From: Hetaerina americana | Lineage: Eukaryota; Arthropoda; Insecta; Odonata; Calopterygidae | NCBI GenBank assembly: GCA_022747635.1 | Contig: JAKTNV010000001.1 | Span: forward strand, 30,959,490-31,023,489 | Direction of reading: 5' to 3' | DNA length: 64,000 bases | In this document: positions 48,041-59,450 of the stretch, in pieces | Layout: the number at the start of each line of letters is the position of its first letter | Numbering within the stretch: position 1 is the stretch's first letter | Notes under the pieces: generated by a model | Databases searched by the model: none | Seen by the model: only the letters and a program-made list of their open reading frames with translations | What the model was told of the DNA's origin: nothing | Made by a program: the position numbers and the translations under genes

Positions 48041-50100
48041 CTAAACGTTTACAAATATATTTGTCTCTCTATTCATTAGTTTACTTTGTCTCTTTTCAAT
48101 TAATATATTGCTTAAAAAAGGCTGTCATATTTAACTAGAAATTGTCAAACTTGCTCTAATGCTGGAATTTTGATTTTTGTACTTTTAATGTTTTAAAATA
48201 TTTAATCAGGGTTTGAAGTTCTATTTAATTTTCACCGATTATATTTTTCCCTGGTAAGGTTCATGAAAACCAGTTTGACGGAATAACGAATGTGGAGCAG
48301 TGCATGCCTTTCTGGAAATCGTAGTCGTGATTGGCATGGGTTTATGTCACTAAACTGTATAATTAAGTTACACGAGGATTACTCCAGCTGGAGCGATGAG
48401 CTACGTTTTGGAAACGAGGTCGTTAGTCGTGATTGAAGTTAGGGTTTAACCTGACACGATTTGTATTTCATGGAACGAGATGCGCATAATATGCAGCCAT
48501 TTTCAGTTTATCTCCTGAAATTTGCTATTTTTTGAGACATTGATCTGCTGTTTTAGCGTATTTTAAGTTAATAATGTGAAGTTATTTCCACGGATAGCTG
48601 CGAGGAATATTAATTGGAACGTTTTAGACTAGCCTCGAGGGGAGGGGAGACAAAACCACGTAGTTTGAATGGTCTTTAAAAGAAATTGGTAATGATTGAA
48701 TAATTTGGCGTTTATCAATTAAATAATATAACCTAAAGGAAATTTTGTCTGAAACTTATTCAACTGTGAAAATAGCATTAAAAAGGAACCGTTTGGTTAA
48801 GTGTTTTACCTCCGAGTTATGCATCATCATTATGAACAGTGATTCACCTATGGCACACCAGGCCTTGAGAAGCGCGTAATAACCTTAGGGAAGTTGCAGT
48901 ATAATCAGAAAAATAAACTAAGTCAGAATTATTTAAATATTAAATTTCTTTCATTAAAGTAAAATTTTTTATTCAAATTTTTATAAACGGTTAATTTTGA
49001 ATGAATAATTTTCTCCCTATAATTATTTTGAAACACTAAATTTAATTATTCTAATTTATTTCTTTATTATTAAAAATATTAGTAGCTTAAATTCTGATAA
49101 ATACATTTTAAGAATCAGTATTTAATGTCTGAAGAATTTCTCAGCAGTATATTCCTTTTAGTTAGGTTTTTTCCCTCAAAATGCTACCTTAGGTAAGCAC
49201 ACGACATTTTAAACAGTTTTTGAAAATCTCTGGCGGGGTCCAGCTTCCCAAAATGTCTCTTATGAAGGGATATCGTAGGTGTATACGGCTATTAGTGTTT
49301 AACCTGGTACGTAATATTGGAGATGATGCCGCTAAATGCGTTAGTGTGAAGTTTTACCATTTACTCCTCATAGTTTTCCCTGCGCAGACCATTATATTTA
49401 CTTAGACTCTAAAGTATGCATGTTATATACAAAGATAACTATTATAGATTGCGCACTTAGGATGCAGTTTACTTCTTTTTTATGATATATTTTAGTGATT
49501 AAATATAAAAATTAGAGTAAAAAATTAGCTAGAATTCTACACTTCTAAGTGTTACATTTCAAACAAAGCGAGGGTTAGGGAACAGATTAGTACGACAAAT
49601 TTGAGTAGATTTCACTTACCATCATCAATACACGGTAATCTCTCACAAAAAATGGATCTGAGATATAAGAGTGATATAAATGAAAGTGGTATTGGAGCAA
49701 ATGGGACAGTCAATATAACTTACTAGGAGTTTGATTGCTGGGGATGATTTTTCAGGCAGGATATGCAATTGAATTTTTCTCAGTTGACTCTTCAATTTTC
49801 GAATGACGGGGAAAAACTTCCCTAAATATTCTAACAAGTATATTGTTGAGAAGCGGGATTTTACGCAGAATACTCCTCGATGTTAGGTTTTCCTACTCGA
49901 GTTCCTTTTCTTCTGTCTGAGTTATCGAATAATCCTTGTGAAGCTATAAGTCTTTTTGTGCACTGTTTTTCAGAAGCAAAAGAAGAGTCTCTTCATAAAT
50001 ACTTTCGTAAAATGTATCGGAAACCACGTGTCGCCGATATTCGACACTTGTTTTCTGGTGAATAAATTATTTTTATATTTCTAAATTTCTTCTCCCTTTC
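48041..50100. other. Unannotated AT-rich sequence
   Basis: Strongly AT-rich, especially 48900-49120. Only short frames (at most 64 codons) and no recognised elements. Confidence 0.4.
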
Positions 50101-50109
50101 GTCTTAATA

Positions 50110-50832
50110 GGCACTTTCTCTCTCGCGATGACCTTCGCGCAGGCTGCGTCTACATATTTTGTGCCCCCCTGTGGCATGCTCGGCGATAGCTGATCGATGA
50201 CACTCCTTGCTTCTGGTTTTAGTCGTGGGTATCTTTTCGCACCATTGATATTAGATTTTTTAAATACGCTTGCAATCCATTTTCTCTTGTTACATGGTAA
50301 GATAGAAACTTCGCTTAATTACTTTGGTTTGAATATAATTTTTTCATGAAGTTTCCCCAGGAATCTTCTATTTAGATTCGTAGTCTCTTACAAGAGTCAG
50401 TCAGATTAGTCAAATGCCCTTTTTATGACGTCCCGCGTATTTCTTCCGATGGGTTTTGCGATTTATTTGGGTTATCTTTTTATGGCAATAACGATTTCCT
50501 TTGTCTGGTAGCCTTCATCTCGTTGGATCAATTCGCAAGATTCAGTTCTCGTCTTCACTTAGCTTTATGAAACGGCGGATTAAGGTTTTCACGGCGCCAT
50601 TACTTTGTCTTGGGTGCTGGTGTGATGTCGCGTTGAGATATTTGTTGGTGTTTATAGGTTTTCGATAAACCTTATACCCAACTGTTCCATCGCTTTTCTG
50701 ATTATTAAAACAGTGCGAATGGGAGCTTGCCGTTCTCTTTAGCGTCTTGGGTGAGTTTAACGCCCATGTGTCTTCTATGTTATTCAACGATGCCTTTTGT
50801 TTATACCGAGCGCAAACATGTGCCTTCAACAT
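50110..50832 (-). pseudogene. Penelope-like retroelement fragment (reverse transcriptase C-terminus)
   Basis: The 96-codon minus frame contains 'GYKVYRKPINTNKYLNATSH' at residues 52-71, then 'QHPRQSNGAVKTLIRR', which matches the GHKVYRKPTHTDRYL...HHP-QK--V--TLV-R block of Penelope-like elements. After a +1 frameshift comes 'EGYQTKEIVIAIKR' (about 50470-50515), and further on 'FLGKLHEKIIFKPK' (about 50320-50365), the conserved linker before the GIY-YIG nuclease. The nuclease motif itself is not seen. Stops are frequent. It is a different part of the protein from the fragment at 21925, so the two copies cannot be compared directly. Confidence 0.75.
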
Positions 50833-50957
50833 ACCGGAGCCACATAATAGATTTTTATGTTAAGATTGTCGTCCCGAAGTGCCTCAAGTGAAGGTTTGCT
50901 ATCGTAGCAGAGGTTCCACTCCTGTTCTATCAGTGTGTTTGTAAGTTTCTTGCCGTA

Positions 50958-51262
50958 GTAGTAGTTTTAAGGGGAGGCGACCGACAGCTAAGGTCATTTG
51001 CGCCATAGGGGATGGACAGGAAAGGATGAAGGGTGGAGAGAAACCCGGCGTCGGCATTAGCCTGCTCTTTACGAAAGGCGCCAAGGGGTCCGCAGTTTAA
51101 CGTCCCATCCGACGGACGGCGTACTCACTCAAAGTGCCCTCCACAAAGCACCTCAAGTAGGGATCGAGATACCTCTGAAAAATATTCAACACCGCCGGGA
51201 TTTGAACCCGCGCCCTCAGGGTGGGAAGCCAGTACGTTAGCCCCCGCACCATCTCGATCCCC
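50958..51262 (-). mobile_element. tRNA-derived SINE, family S1, copy 2 (full length)
   Basis: It is flanked by the perfect 12-bp direct repeat 'tttcttgccgta' at 50946-50957 and 51263-51274. On the minus strand a tRNA-like head carries the B box 'ggttcaaatcc' (51198-51208) and a degenerate A box 'tggtgcgggggc' (51240-51251). The central motif is 'cggatgggacgttaaac' and the 3' end is 'aaaactactac'. Its 305 bp equal the length of the copy at 42427. It inserted just beside the Penelope relic. Confidence 0.9.
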
Positions 51263-51274
51263 TTTCTTGCCGTA

Positions 51275-52462
51275 TAATATATACAGGTGTGAGGAAATTT
51301 TCTTACAATGTTAAAATTGCTGTCATCGAATTTATTTTGATCTTTTTCCCCATGAAAATCTTTGCAAAGGAAGGACACAGAGGAAATGAACCACACGGTA
51401 ATTTGAATTCAGTTTCATGCCTTGCTGAAGAAATGCTTAGAGATTTTAATTTACGAATTGGCCATTTCTACTACCGACTGGGGAATGTCTGCCATATTTA
51501 TATTATAAATCATGGAGCCCTATTCCGGAAATACGCATTGATGCAAAAGTGGCCTGCAGAGAAATTAGTTAACCATCTAGATAAAATCTGAGAGACATTT
51601 GAGACCTACGGTTTGCAAAATCCTATATATGGTGATAGGAAAGTAACAAAATATGTGTAAATAGGCTTTGTGTTCCACAGAAAATGTATTCATTTTCCAT
51701 TATTCCTGAAGTAACTCCAGGGTGGTAGAACTAGGTGAAGAACAAATATATTCTCTCTGGAACGTGACGTCTGTTACTTTTCTATCATCACCGAGGCGTA
51801 GTATCCCGCAGGGGGAAAAATGTAGGTAATACACTAACTATTGACTCGGAGTTTTAAGAACACATACCCCTCACCAATTGGTGAGCCAAGTATCTAATAA
51901 ATTTAGATATCATTCACACTAGCATTGAATAAGAATATGGCTTTATTACGAATAATATGTTGAGTGAAATTTTCATAAATACGTACAATGGACATTGGTA
52001 TTCATAATATCATCTATCAAATCAGTTCATTAAAGGTTTTCTACCAATATTTCCGGAAAATATTTATTAACTACCCTTACTATCCGAACAGGAGTGTATT
52101 GAGAACATGCACGCATTTATGTGTGTGCATTTGCCACTCCAGTCGGTGCCCCCGAAAACATGCTTGCGGGTTGGTTTTATTTTCTTCTCCTTCCTTTATG
52201 AAATGCAAAACATTGAGAATCTATTTTGTTTCAGGAACATGCGCCAAAAATTGCATTCTTAAATACTGTATTTACCTGTAGTCTAAAAAGACGAAATGGG
52301 AATGGAAATAGCAGCGTTCAGTTGTCATTCCATCAGAAAACTTTAATATATGGCTTTCATTCTCGCGAAATATTATGAGGGTTTTTGCATGAATGTATAC
52401 CATGTTTTGTTCGTGAATTATATAAATTTGTGGCCTTTGCATGCGGTTTTTTTCTTAATTAC
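51275..52462. other. Unannotated sequence
   Basis: Plus-strand frames of 100 and 97 codons (51289-51591, 51988-52281) have no recognisable product. No repeat was identified. Confidence 0.4.
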
Positions 52463-52532
52463 GGGTGGTGCCCAGCACCCCCCGCCACACACCCTTGCGG
52501 CGGCTTGCGGGGCATTGAGCAGATGTAGATAT
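52463..52532 (+). repeat. Short dispersed repeat H, copy 5 (longest)
   Basis: 'gggtggtgcccagcaccccc' is followed by 'cgccacacacccttgcggcg', 'gcttgcgggg' and 'cagatgtagatatat'. It extends further 5' than the other copies and ends in a short GATGTA-type tail. CCGCC and GGCGG can pair here. Similar ends are known for arthropod LINE 3' regions, but I cannot name the family with certainty. Confidence 0.6.
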
Positions 52533-54286
52533 ATATTTCATTTAAATCCTCAATCACTGCTTATTATACTGCTGTATTATGTTGTATCGCCACCATAATT
52601 TTGCCATGCACGTTATTTTAGAGGAATAAAGCATCCTTAGAACGTCGAGAAATTACTGTATTGCATCTTGTGAAACTTGTAAAAACTTGCACTGAATTGA
52701 TGGGTCTTTTGTGATTAAAAAGCAATGGTAGAACAGAGCTAGAAATATCTTTACATTGCTATTCCAATTTAAAAAATGTACGAAGTCAATTTTTTTACAA
52801 TGAACTCGAAGGGTGAGATATAACGATGTCATGTAAATAAAACTTTCCTGTTCTCCTGGTAATACCTGCATCCGTTGGAGCCGAACAGTGCCTGAGAAAC
52901 AGGACGTAACGGAGAGGTGCCTGAGGGATAGTTTGAATAATTTCTTACAATCCGCTCCGTCAATTCAAAAAAATATATAAACCCGTCATTCAAACGTGGT
53001 CACTGCTACGAGGTCGTGATTCGCGGGAGACTCCAGTGTATCCATATGCTTCGTGTTTAACGGGCGTGTTATGGTGGGACCTGTTGAAAATGGGGATGTC
53101 ACGACGATGGTTGAATAAAAAATGGAGGTATGAGACCCGCAGACAACGAGTGGTATGACAGTGGTGCGACCGTGTTGGACGGTGTTATGTGGGTGTCTCG
53201 GAAGGGAAAAACGAAACAGTCGCGTCAAAAGAGCACAACAATAAGGTTTGGGCATCCGCAACGCGAGGACAAAGAGTGGATGAAAAAAATTGGTTGACAA
53301 AACAACGAAAATGAAAAATTATCCCTGAGCGCTCATTTTGAGGTCCTTTCGCCCTTAGAATGTATATAAATATGTCTATCATCTTGAAGGGAAACGAAGC
53401 CGTGAAATGTGATACTGTAATAAAACGGGAAAATGATCCTTGAATATAGGTGAAAACCCTGAAAAGCATTTTGAGGATGTGTTTCGGGCTATTGCTTTCC
53501 AAATTTTCCTCATTACAAACTTATCTGATGCACTGTTATTGTCAGAAAAATCTCAGCGGCGAAGAAACTTTTGTAACAGATGAACTTTAAATAGCGACAT
53601 AAATATTAAATTTTTTACGTTACTCTTTTGCACTATTATTTAGGTTGGTTTAATCACGTTAATAATATTTTCAGTTTGGAAATGCTATTTCATTTTTTAA
53701 GTCTTCAACTTTGGAAATATAAATGGGATTGAAGTTCTATTCTTAGGCAGACAAACTGAAAAACGGAGACGAATTGATAAAGTCGGTATATTAAATCGAA
53801 TTTTCTGCCATTTTTGTGCCTATTGATTTTTGAAAACCAGGACACTTCAAAATTTGAAAATTAAAGAGGAATGTCACACACCAAAAACTGCATTAAAGCA
53901 AAGTGAGATCGCCGGTTTTCAAGTATAACCAATAAAATCGGTCTAGTAAACATTATTTATTGGCAATTATTCACGCGTAAAATTGGTGGTCCTTAATTTT
54001 CTGACATAAAAGCAACTCAGCAATCACTTTTGCAAATAACGCTACACTAACGAGCTAAAACGCGTCAAACAAATAGATATATACACATGAAATACACGCT
54101 CGAAATTATAGATAAAATGATAACAAACAAAAAGAGAAAATTCGTTGGCAAACACATCACGTTCGTGTCACAAAACCTTTTATTTCATTCCCATTTTCCA
54201 CCAAGGTTAACTTAATGTTCGGAACAAAGGTTTTAAATAAGTGGAGAGCTACGAGGCATACACATGCGAAAACGAATTACCGGGGT
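52533..54286. other. Unannotated sequence
   Basis: Overlapping minus frames at 52986-53502 (104-105 codons) have no recognisable product. The underlying DNA (53000-53290) is more GC-balanced than its surroundings. The remainder is AT-rich. Confidence 0.4.
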
Positions 54287-54295
54287 CCTTAAAAC

Positions 54296-54549
54296 ACCTC
54301 CGTAGTTATCAACCCGAGGGTTGGTTTGATAGGTGAGGATAGAGCTCTTGTACTATGACCAACAGCGTGTGAAATTCACACATCGGAATAGGGAGGCCAG
54401 TTCCTTTCCCTGTGCTGCCTGCACCTTTCCAGGAAGGCCTGGTACCCAAAAAATCAAAACATTTGGTGAACTTAAGGGTACCCTCTGGCGTCACCCGGAA
54501 TCGAACCCCGGCCCTCTGACCAGTAGTCAAACACTGACCTTTCACGCTC
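54296..54549 (-). mobile_element. tRNA-derived SINE, family S2, copy 2
   Basis: It is flanked by the 9-bp direct repeat 'ccttaaaac' at 54287-54295 and 54550-54558. On the minus strand it starts 'ggagcgtgaaaggtcag', has a good B box 'ggttcgattcc' (54497-54507), and shares with 2586-2793 the body 'ggaactggcct', 'gtgtgaatttc' and the end 'cacctatcaaacc', 'ttgataacta'. Its middle is about 45 bp longer than copy 1. The A box is weak. Confidence 0.8.
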
Positions 54550-54558
54550 CCTTAAAAC

Positions 54559-55990
54559 CGAGAATTTTAACAAATCCTGAGTTTAACAAATCAAAAATAA
54601 TTCTTGATAATCATGCATAGGATCAAAAACAAATTCTGTCGTCAGCTTCAGAGATCTTTTCACTCCCTGTAGATTTGGCTGTTTGGCGAATCAACAGTTT
54701 ACCTTACCCTTTAGTACATATGTACCCAGATATTCTTGAAAAATCATACTTAACAGCAATATGTGCCTTATTTTATCATTAAAGTTAATTCTAAACCTAA
54801 GAGCACTCAAAAGTAAAACATGTACAGGAACTTCCTTCTGCTCCACTTTCCTCACCCCCTTATTCCCCTCTGCCACCCCATCCTCCGCAACCCGCTCACC
54901 TTCCCGCATTTCCACTTCGGACATCTCCCTCCACTTCTGTTAGCTTAAACACGCACTTGACAACGAGCACTGACTCTTAACTGATTTGTTCATGAGTCGC
55001 GCCCTTTTTATATTTTTATCCCAGTGTTGGCCAACGTTTTATAAATATATTTCAGCAATTCTTTTATTCCGTCACTTACTGACTTCTGAATACCAGAATA
55101 TATGAATAAGCAAGTATCGTAGGAGTTAAAAAGCTTATTAAATGTAACAATAGAAAAATCTAGTTTAAATCAAGGAAGTGAAATCGTGTGTCATTCCAAC
55201 ACTTCATGTTATGATGATAAGGTATTTAAGTGTATGCACTCCTTATCCTGAAATTAATCTTTTTTTGTGCATAAAATTCTTTAACAGTGTTTTTCTTGTC
55301 AGGGAGAATGATCCCTGGGTGGATTTATCTCGAATAACTGGCTATGCCCTTTTGTGTTTTAAGAGATTACTCCTCTTAATCAATTTAATTTGATTTTATT
55401 GAATTATTTGTCATGTTTATGCTCCTTTTACGTTGAAGATGTATTTTATCGTTATTGTGTAGCATTACAGCCAACGTTTGACCGACTCATGGAATAAATT
55501 TAAAATTTGTTATCTGATCCACACTATCTTAAATTCCATGAATTATACTGAATCCTGTAGCCTGTAGAACCTCAAAATATACAGTTTAAGATTAATGTAA
55601 CCTATAAACCCCTCGTAGACACCTTAAAAACACAAGGATAATGGATCTGGTGAGATAAAGGAGTCATATAGTCACGTTTATTTTCTAGGCAACAGCAATA
55701 TGATCATTTTCTCAAATATGAGAGGTTTATGTGGTGCACTAAAAGTGGGATACAATTTTGTTTATGGCGCAGAAGATTTTTCGATCGTCAAAATTGCATC
55801 GACGGCTTGCAAAATGACGGCTTGAAATTTTTACGCTCTCAGATGAGTGGGTAGATTGTGAAAGCATCTTCTTGCCCTTTTGGTTCATCCGTTTAATTCA
55901 CCTCTCTGTTTGCGATCATCATCCTCACTCTCTCAGGTCAACCTCGTCCACCGCTGGGGGAGTACTATGTTTGAATTCTGCCTGTGAGCT
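54559..55990. other. Unannotated sequence
   Basis: AT-rich DNA. A CT-rich stretch at 54830-54940 yields short low-complexity frames. No gene evidence. Confidence 0.4.
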
Positions 55991-55999
55991 GATATGACT

Positions 56000-56940
56000 T
56001 CGTGAGTGTTCGCATTTCCAGCTCCACCACATCGCTAGGTCGAAAAGAGAGAGAGAGGAAAAAAACAAGGAGCGCGGAAGAAAAAAAAATTATATCCACC
56101 ACCGCGTTTTATTTTTCCTCCATTTTTTGGCGATCATCCAGGCCGGCCTGCGGTTCGCAGCGTAGACGTGGCCCCGTTTGCGATAAGAACGCGCAAAACC
56201 ATACTATCGCCCGTTTTTGAGTGATTATTGAGCGACCGAAAAGCAACCGCCACAAAAGCAGATCGATTCGCCGATGTACGGGATAACTACGGTCGGGTAT
56301 GCAATGATAATAAGCGATGGAGGTGGTGTTGGTGGAGATGTAATGGGGAGAAGGGAGGCCCGCAGTGCGTGATTGAATGGTGCGAGGGATCTTTCAATTC
56401 TTCAATGCACGGAGCCGCCCGCCCTCGACCGACCTCGGGAGTTGGCGGCGAACGGTAGGAGTTTTCTTTTTAAGGGAGAGGGACGAGTAGGGCAGGAGAG
56501 GAAGGGTGTGAAGGAGTGGTGGGAGCGAGAGGTGGTTGGAAGAGCGGAGTAAATCGTTGTTTCGAGGCAATTGTTTGAAAAAAAATGTTCTCTCTCTCTT
56601 TCCTGCCTACTCCGACCCATTCCCTGAGGGTAATAAAACGAGCGCGAGGTACCCCTCCTCACCTCCTCCCCCGCCCTCCACGCGGCCAATCTTGAAGCCG
56701 TTACACGATGCGGTATTGCTTCCGTAAACGCACGCACACCGTCGACGCGAAATTTGCTGAAAGACAGGGAAAGAATTCACGCCAGGAGGCGGCGAGAGGG
56801 CGAGAAAGGACGTTTTTGCGTCGGTCTGAGACCGGTTGCTCCCTTAATGAAGGCTCACGTTTTAAACTCCACTCTCCCCTCCCCCCCGGGATGATGTGGC
56901 GAATAGTAAATGCTGCTTCGTTAGGACTCACTGTTCATTA
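56000..56940. other. GC- and CpG-rich island
   Basis: CpG-dense at 56135-56290 and 56400-56455. A purine block (56450-56560) is followed by a pyrimidine block (56590-56690). Frames of 60-111 codons are Arg/Ser-rich and unrecognisable. It could be a CpG-island promoter, but no exon or splice pattern can be defended. Confidence 0.45.
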
Positions 56941-57770
56941 AAATTTGATCACCGTGCTCTCCAGGTTAGCCTCGTGGAAATTGGCGAAAAATAAAAATTT
57001 ATTCATCGAATTGAATTAATGGAGGTTTTCGCGTGGAAGAGGTTTTCAAATAACTTCAAACGAATCCATTATTCGGTAGGAAAATAAATGCCCGAATATC
57101 GATTGAGGAAGGATTAAAAATGAGGAATGCAGGGTGTCTTTGGACCCCTATAAGTAAATTGAAGAAGCGGACAATATTAGAATTGTGAAAATTCCATTCA
57201 TTAAGGATAGAGCCTCAATGTGCTTCACTCGTAACCCTAATTTAAACATTTTTCCTAAAAAAAATTCACAGTTTATAAATCCGGGTCATATGGGTTCAAT
57301 TTTCGACATTTGTCGATTTGAGGCAATGAAATTCAGATAAAGCGTTTCACGTACCGGCACCAGTTGGTTTCGGCGAAGCACGTGATCATTTTTTTTCCTG
57401 CACCCGTCGGTTCAGTGGCGGGAAAAGGGGATTGAGTGGGGGAGAAGAATAAAAAAAAAAGCTCCTATAAAAATCCAAAACCCGTTGTTTCTCGTCATAC
57501 ATCGATATGAGTCGGCTCTTAATTAATGTGCCAACATGTTTGTAAACTTCGTAACGATTTGCTTCGTTTCATTAACCATTTGTATCTTTCCCTTTCTACC
57601 TCGCGCCCCCAAGAGGAGCCTTCAATTGCGCACTAATTGGGTCGGAAATCCAAGCGGCCGGGAAACCCAGTCGGTGAGAAGAGGAGGTAGGAGGTATGTG
57701 TGTGTGTACATGACGAGAGAGGATGAAAGAAAAGAAGCGGGATGTGGGATAAGTTGGAAGAGAGTTGAGA

Positions 57771-57772
57771 GG

Positions 57773-57828
<56 letters not shown>

Positions 57829-57831
57829 AAG
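57771..57831. repeat. (GA)n microsatellite with 20-bp higher-order period
   Basis: GA dinucleotides are interrupted by AAA at 57788, 57808 and 57828, exactly 20 bases apart, so the tract grew partly by duplication of a 20-bp unit. Such tracts can form intramolecular triplexes. Confidence 0.9.
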
Positions 57832-57870
57832 TGGAGAATATAACGAGAGAATAAGGACAGGGAAGCGTAT

Positions 57871-57895
57871 GCTGTGTGTGTGTGCGCGCGCGCGT
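57871..57895. repeat. (TG)n(CG)n alternating purine-pyrimidine tract
   Basis: 'gctgtgtgtgtgtg' is followed by 'cgcgcgcgcg', an uninterrupted alternating tract of the kind that favours Z-DNA. Confidence 0.8.
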
Positions 57896-58250
57896 AGTGT
57901 GCGCAAGGCATTCATAGGAGAGGACATGAAACAAAGGGAGCGAAAGGAAGGCGAGGGAAGTTGAGAGGAAACGAGAAAGATGAAGGCTAGGGAGGTATGG
58001 AGAAATGAAGATGATGTGGGGAGAGGGGAGGAATGAGAAACGGCGAGAGGCTCGGGAAAGGATGGGGCAAAGTTTTGTTTCCGGATGGATATAATGAGCA
58101 TGCAAAATCTCCAACCCCCTGCGTGTGCTGATGAAACTGGAAAAAGATCCGTTGCTGAAGTTCGTTCCCGTTTCAGGGCTCGGTGATACCATAATTCGGC
58201 CGTTGGATGGAGCACTCGGCCTCAGCGGCGCGTGAGAATTTCCGACCCCT

Positions 58251-59450
58251 GATCAGGGACTAGCTGTGGGTCAGGCCGGTGATTTTCATCCTCCTTGTGT
58301 ACGTGGCATTTAGGATAGCAGCTGACTCGATACTGTCTGGATTCAAGAAGTCTTTCCCATTGTCTGCAAAGTCTTTCACAAGGAAAAATAACATTTTCGT
58401 GATTAAATACCCAGATATGTCTTTGGACATTGCAAAACAAGTGTGTGAGAACAAATTTTGAAGCCAGTTGATCAAAACTCGATTTTAAAAATTAATTATC
58501 CTGTCAATATGAGTGTTGTACAGATAATCAAAAAGCCTTCGTATATGACCCACATCCGTGTGACCTCAATCGTTATCAGTATCCGCGAACATACTCGTTA
58601 TCCATGACTACGGAATTATTAAGCTTCGTGTTATCATTAGTATTTCTATTATGCTTCGTAACAACCAAATAGTGTTAATTTTGACTGAAAATCAAACTCA
58701 TTTCATAAAATAAATCATACGAATTTTATTATATTTTACTTGGTAGTGCCGTGTTCAAGAAAATTTTTTCAGAATAAGATGACCATTTTACAAATGAAAT
58801 AAATTATTTCTTTGGTAACCGTATCCGCGTGTATTTCCGCAAAGAAGCCCCTTTGACCAGTTATTATTCATGATATTTATAGTATTGTATCTCCGCATAT
58901 GCCAACGGTCGATTAAGCAGAGGGAGTCAGTCATTGACTCGCGGATTGGAATGCTGCTTTGCAGTTATCAGCGTAAATCAGAACTTTGGTATTTCAATTA
59001 GAGTTGAAGGGCACATGAGTTATATTGGACAATCAGATTTTTTGCGATGCGCCTTTGCAGGACTATGTAGTTTACTTGGAAAAGGGCCTGAACACCTTGA
59101 TAATTGAACTGAAATATGTTTTATGAACTGAAATAATTGTTCCTTTCTCTTTCCTTTTCATGCCAGGCTCCGTAGTATATCCTTGAGAGAAAAGAATATA
59201 ACCCAGATCTTTCAAGTTTAGAAAGGGCAACCAAAATGTGTTCCTGCAATTTTGTTGGGAAAATTTATGAATAAAAAATGTACCCTCTTGAGGTTATATA
59301 AAGAATTTCAAGGACGGCAGAGAGCGTTTCCCGTCGATTGTGTGTGCATTCAAAAATACCGTGGCGATGAACCAAAAATGAATCAGTGGTGATCGACCAG
59401 CACTTGGCGATCGACTGACTCTCGTATTTTTTTGGCCTTTCTCCCCGCCG
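58251..59450. other. Unannotated sequence
   Basis: No recognised coding or repeat content. Frames of 60-72 codons at 58222-58475 overlap on both strands and are unidentified. Confidence 0.4.

Larger units (their letters stand above)
57420..58250. other. Polypurine island with GA and alternating GT/GC tracts
   Basis: From about 57650 to 58060 the plus strand is nearly all purine, giving minus-strand Ser/Leu-repeat frames of up to 198 codons that I reject as genes. It includes the GA microsatellite and the (TG)n(CG)n tract annotated separately. Confidence 0.55.

Noticed and set aside
5697..52532. Covarying RNA stem in repeat H
   Set aside because: In a strict alignment copy 5 has a mismatch rather than a compensatory change, so covariation is not shown. 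Only a conserved inverted repeat is claimed.
57596..58215. Two overlapping minus-strand frames of about 198 codons with long Ser-Leu repeats
   Set aside because: They are direct translations of the complement of the GA microsatellite in two phases.
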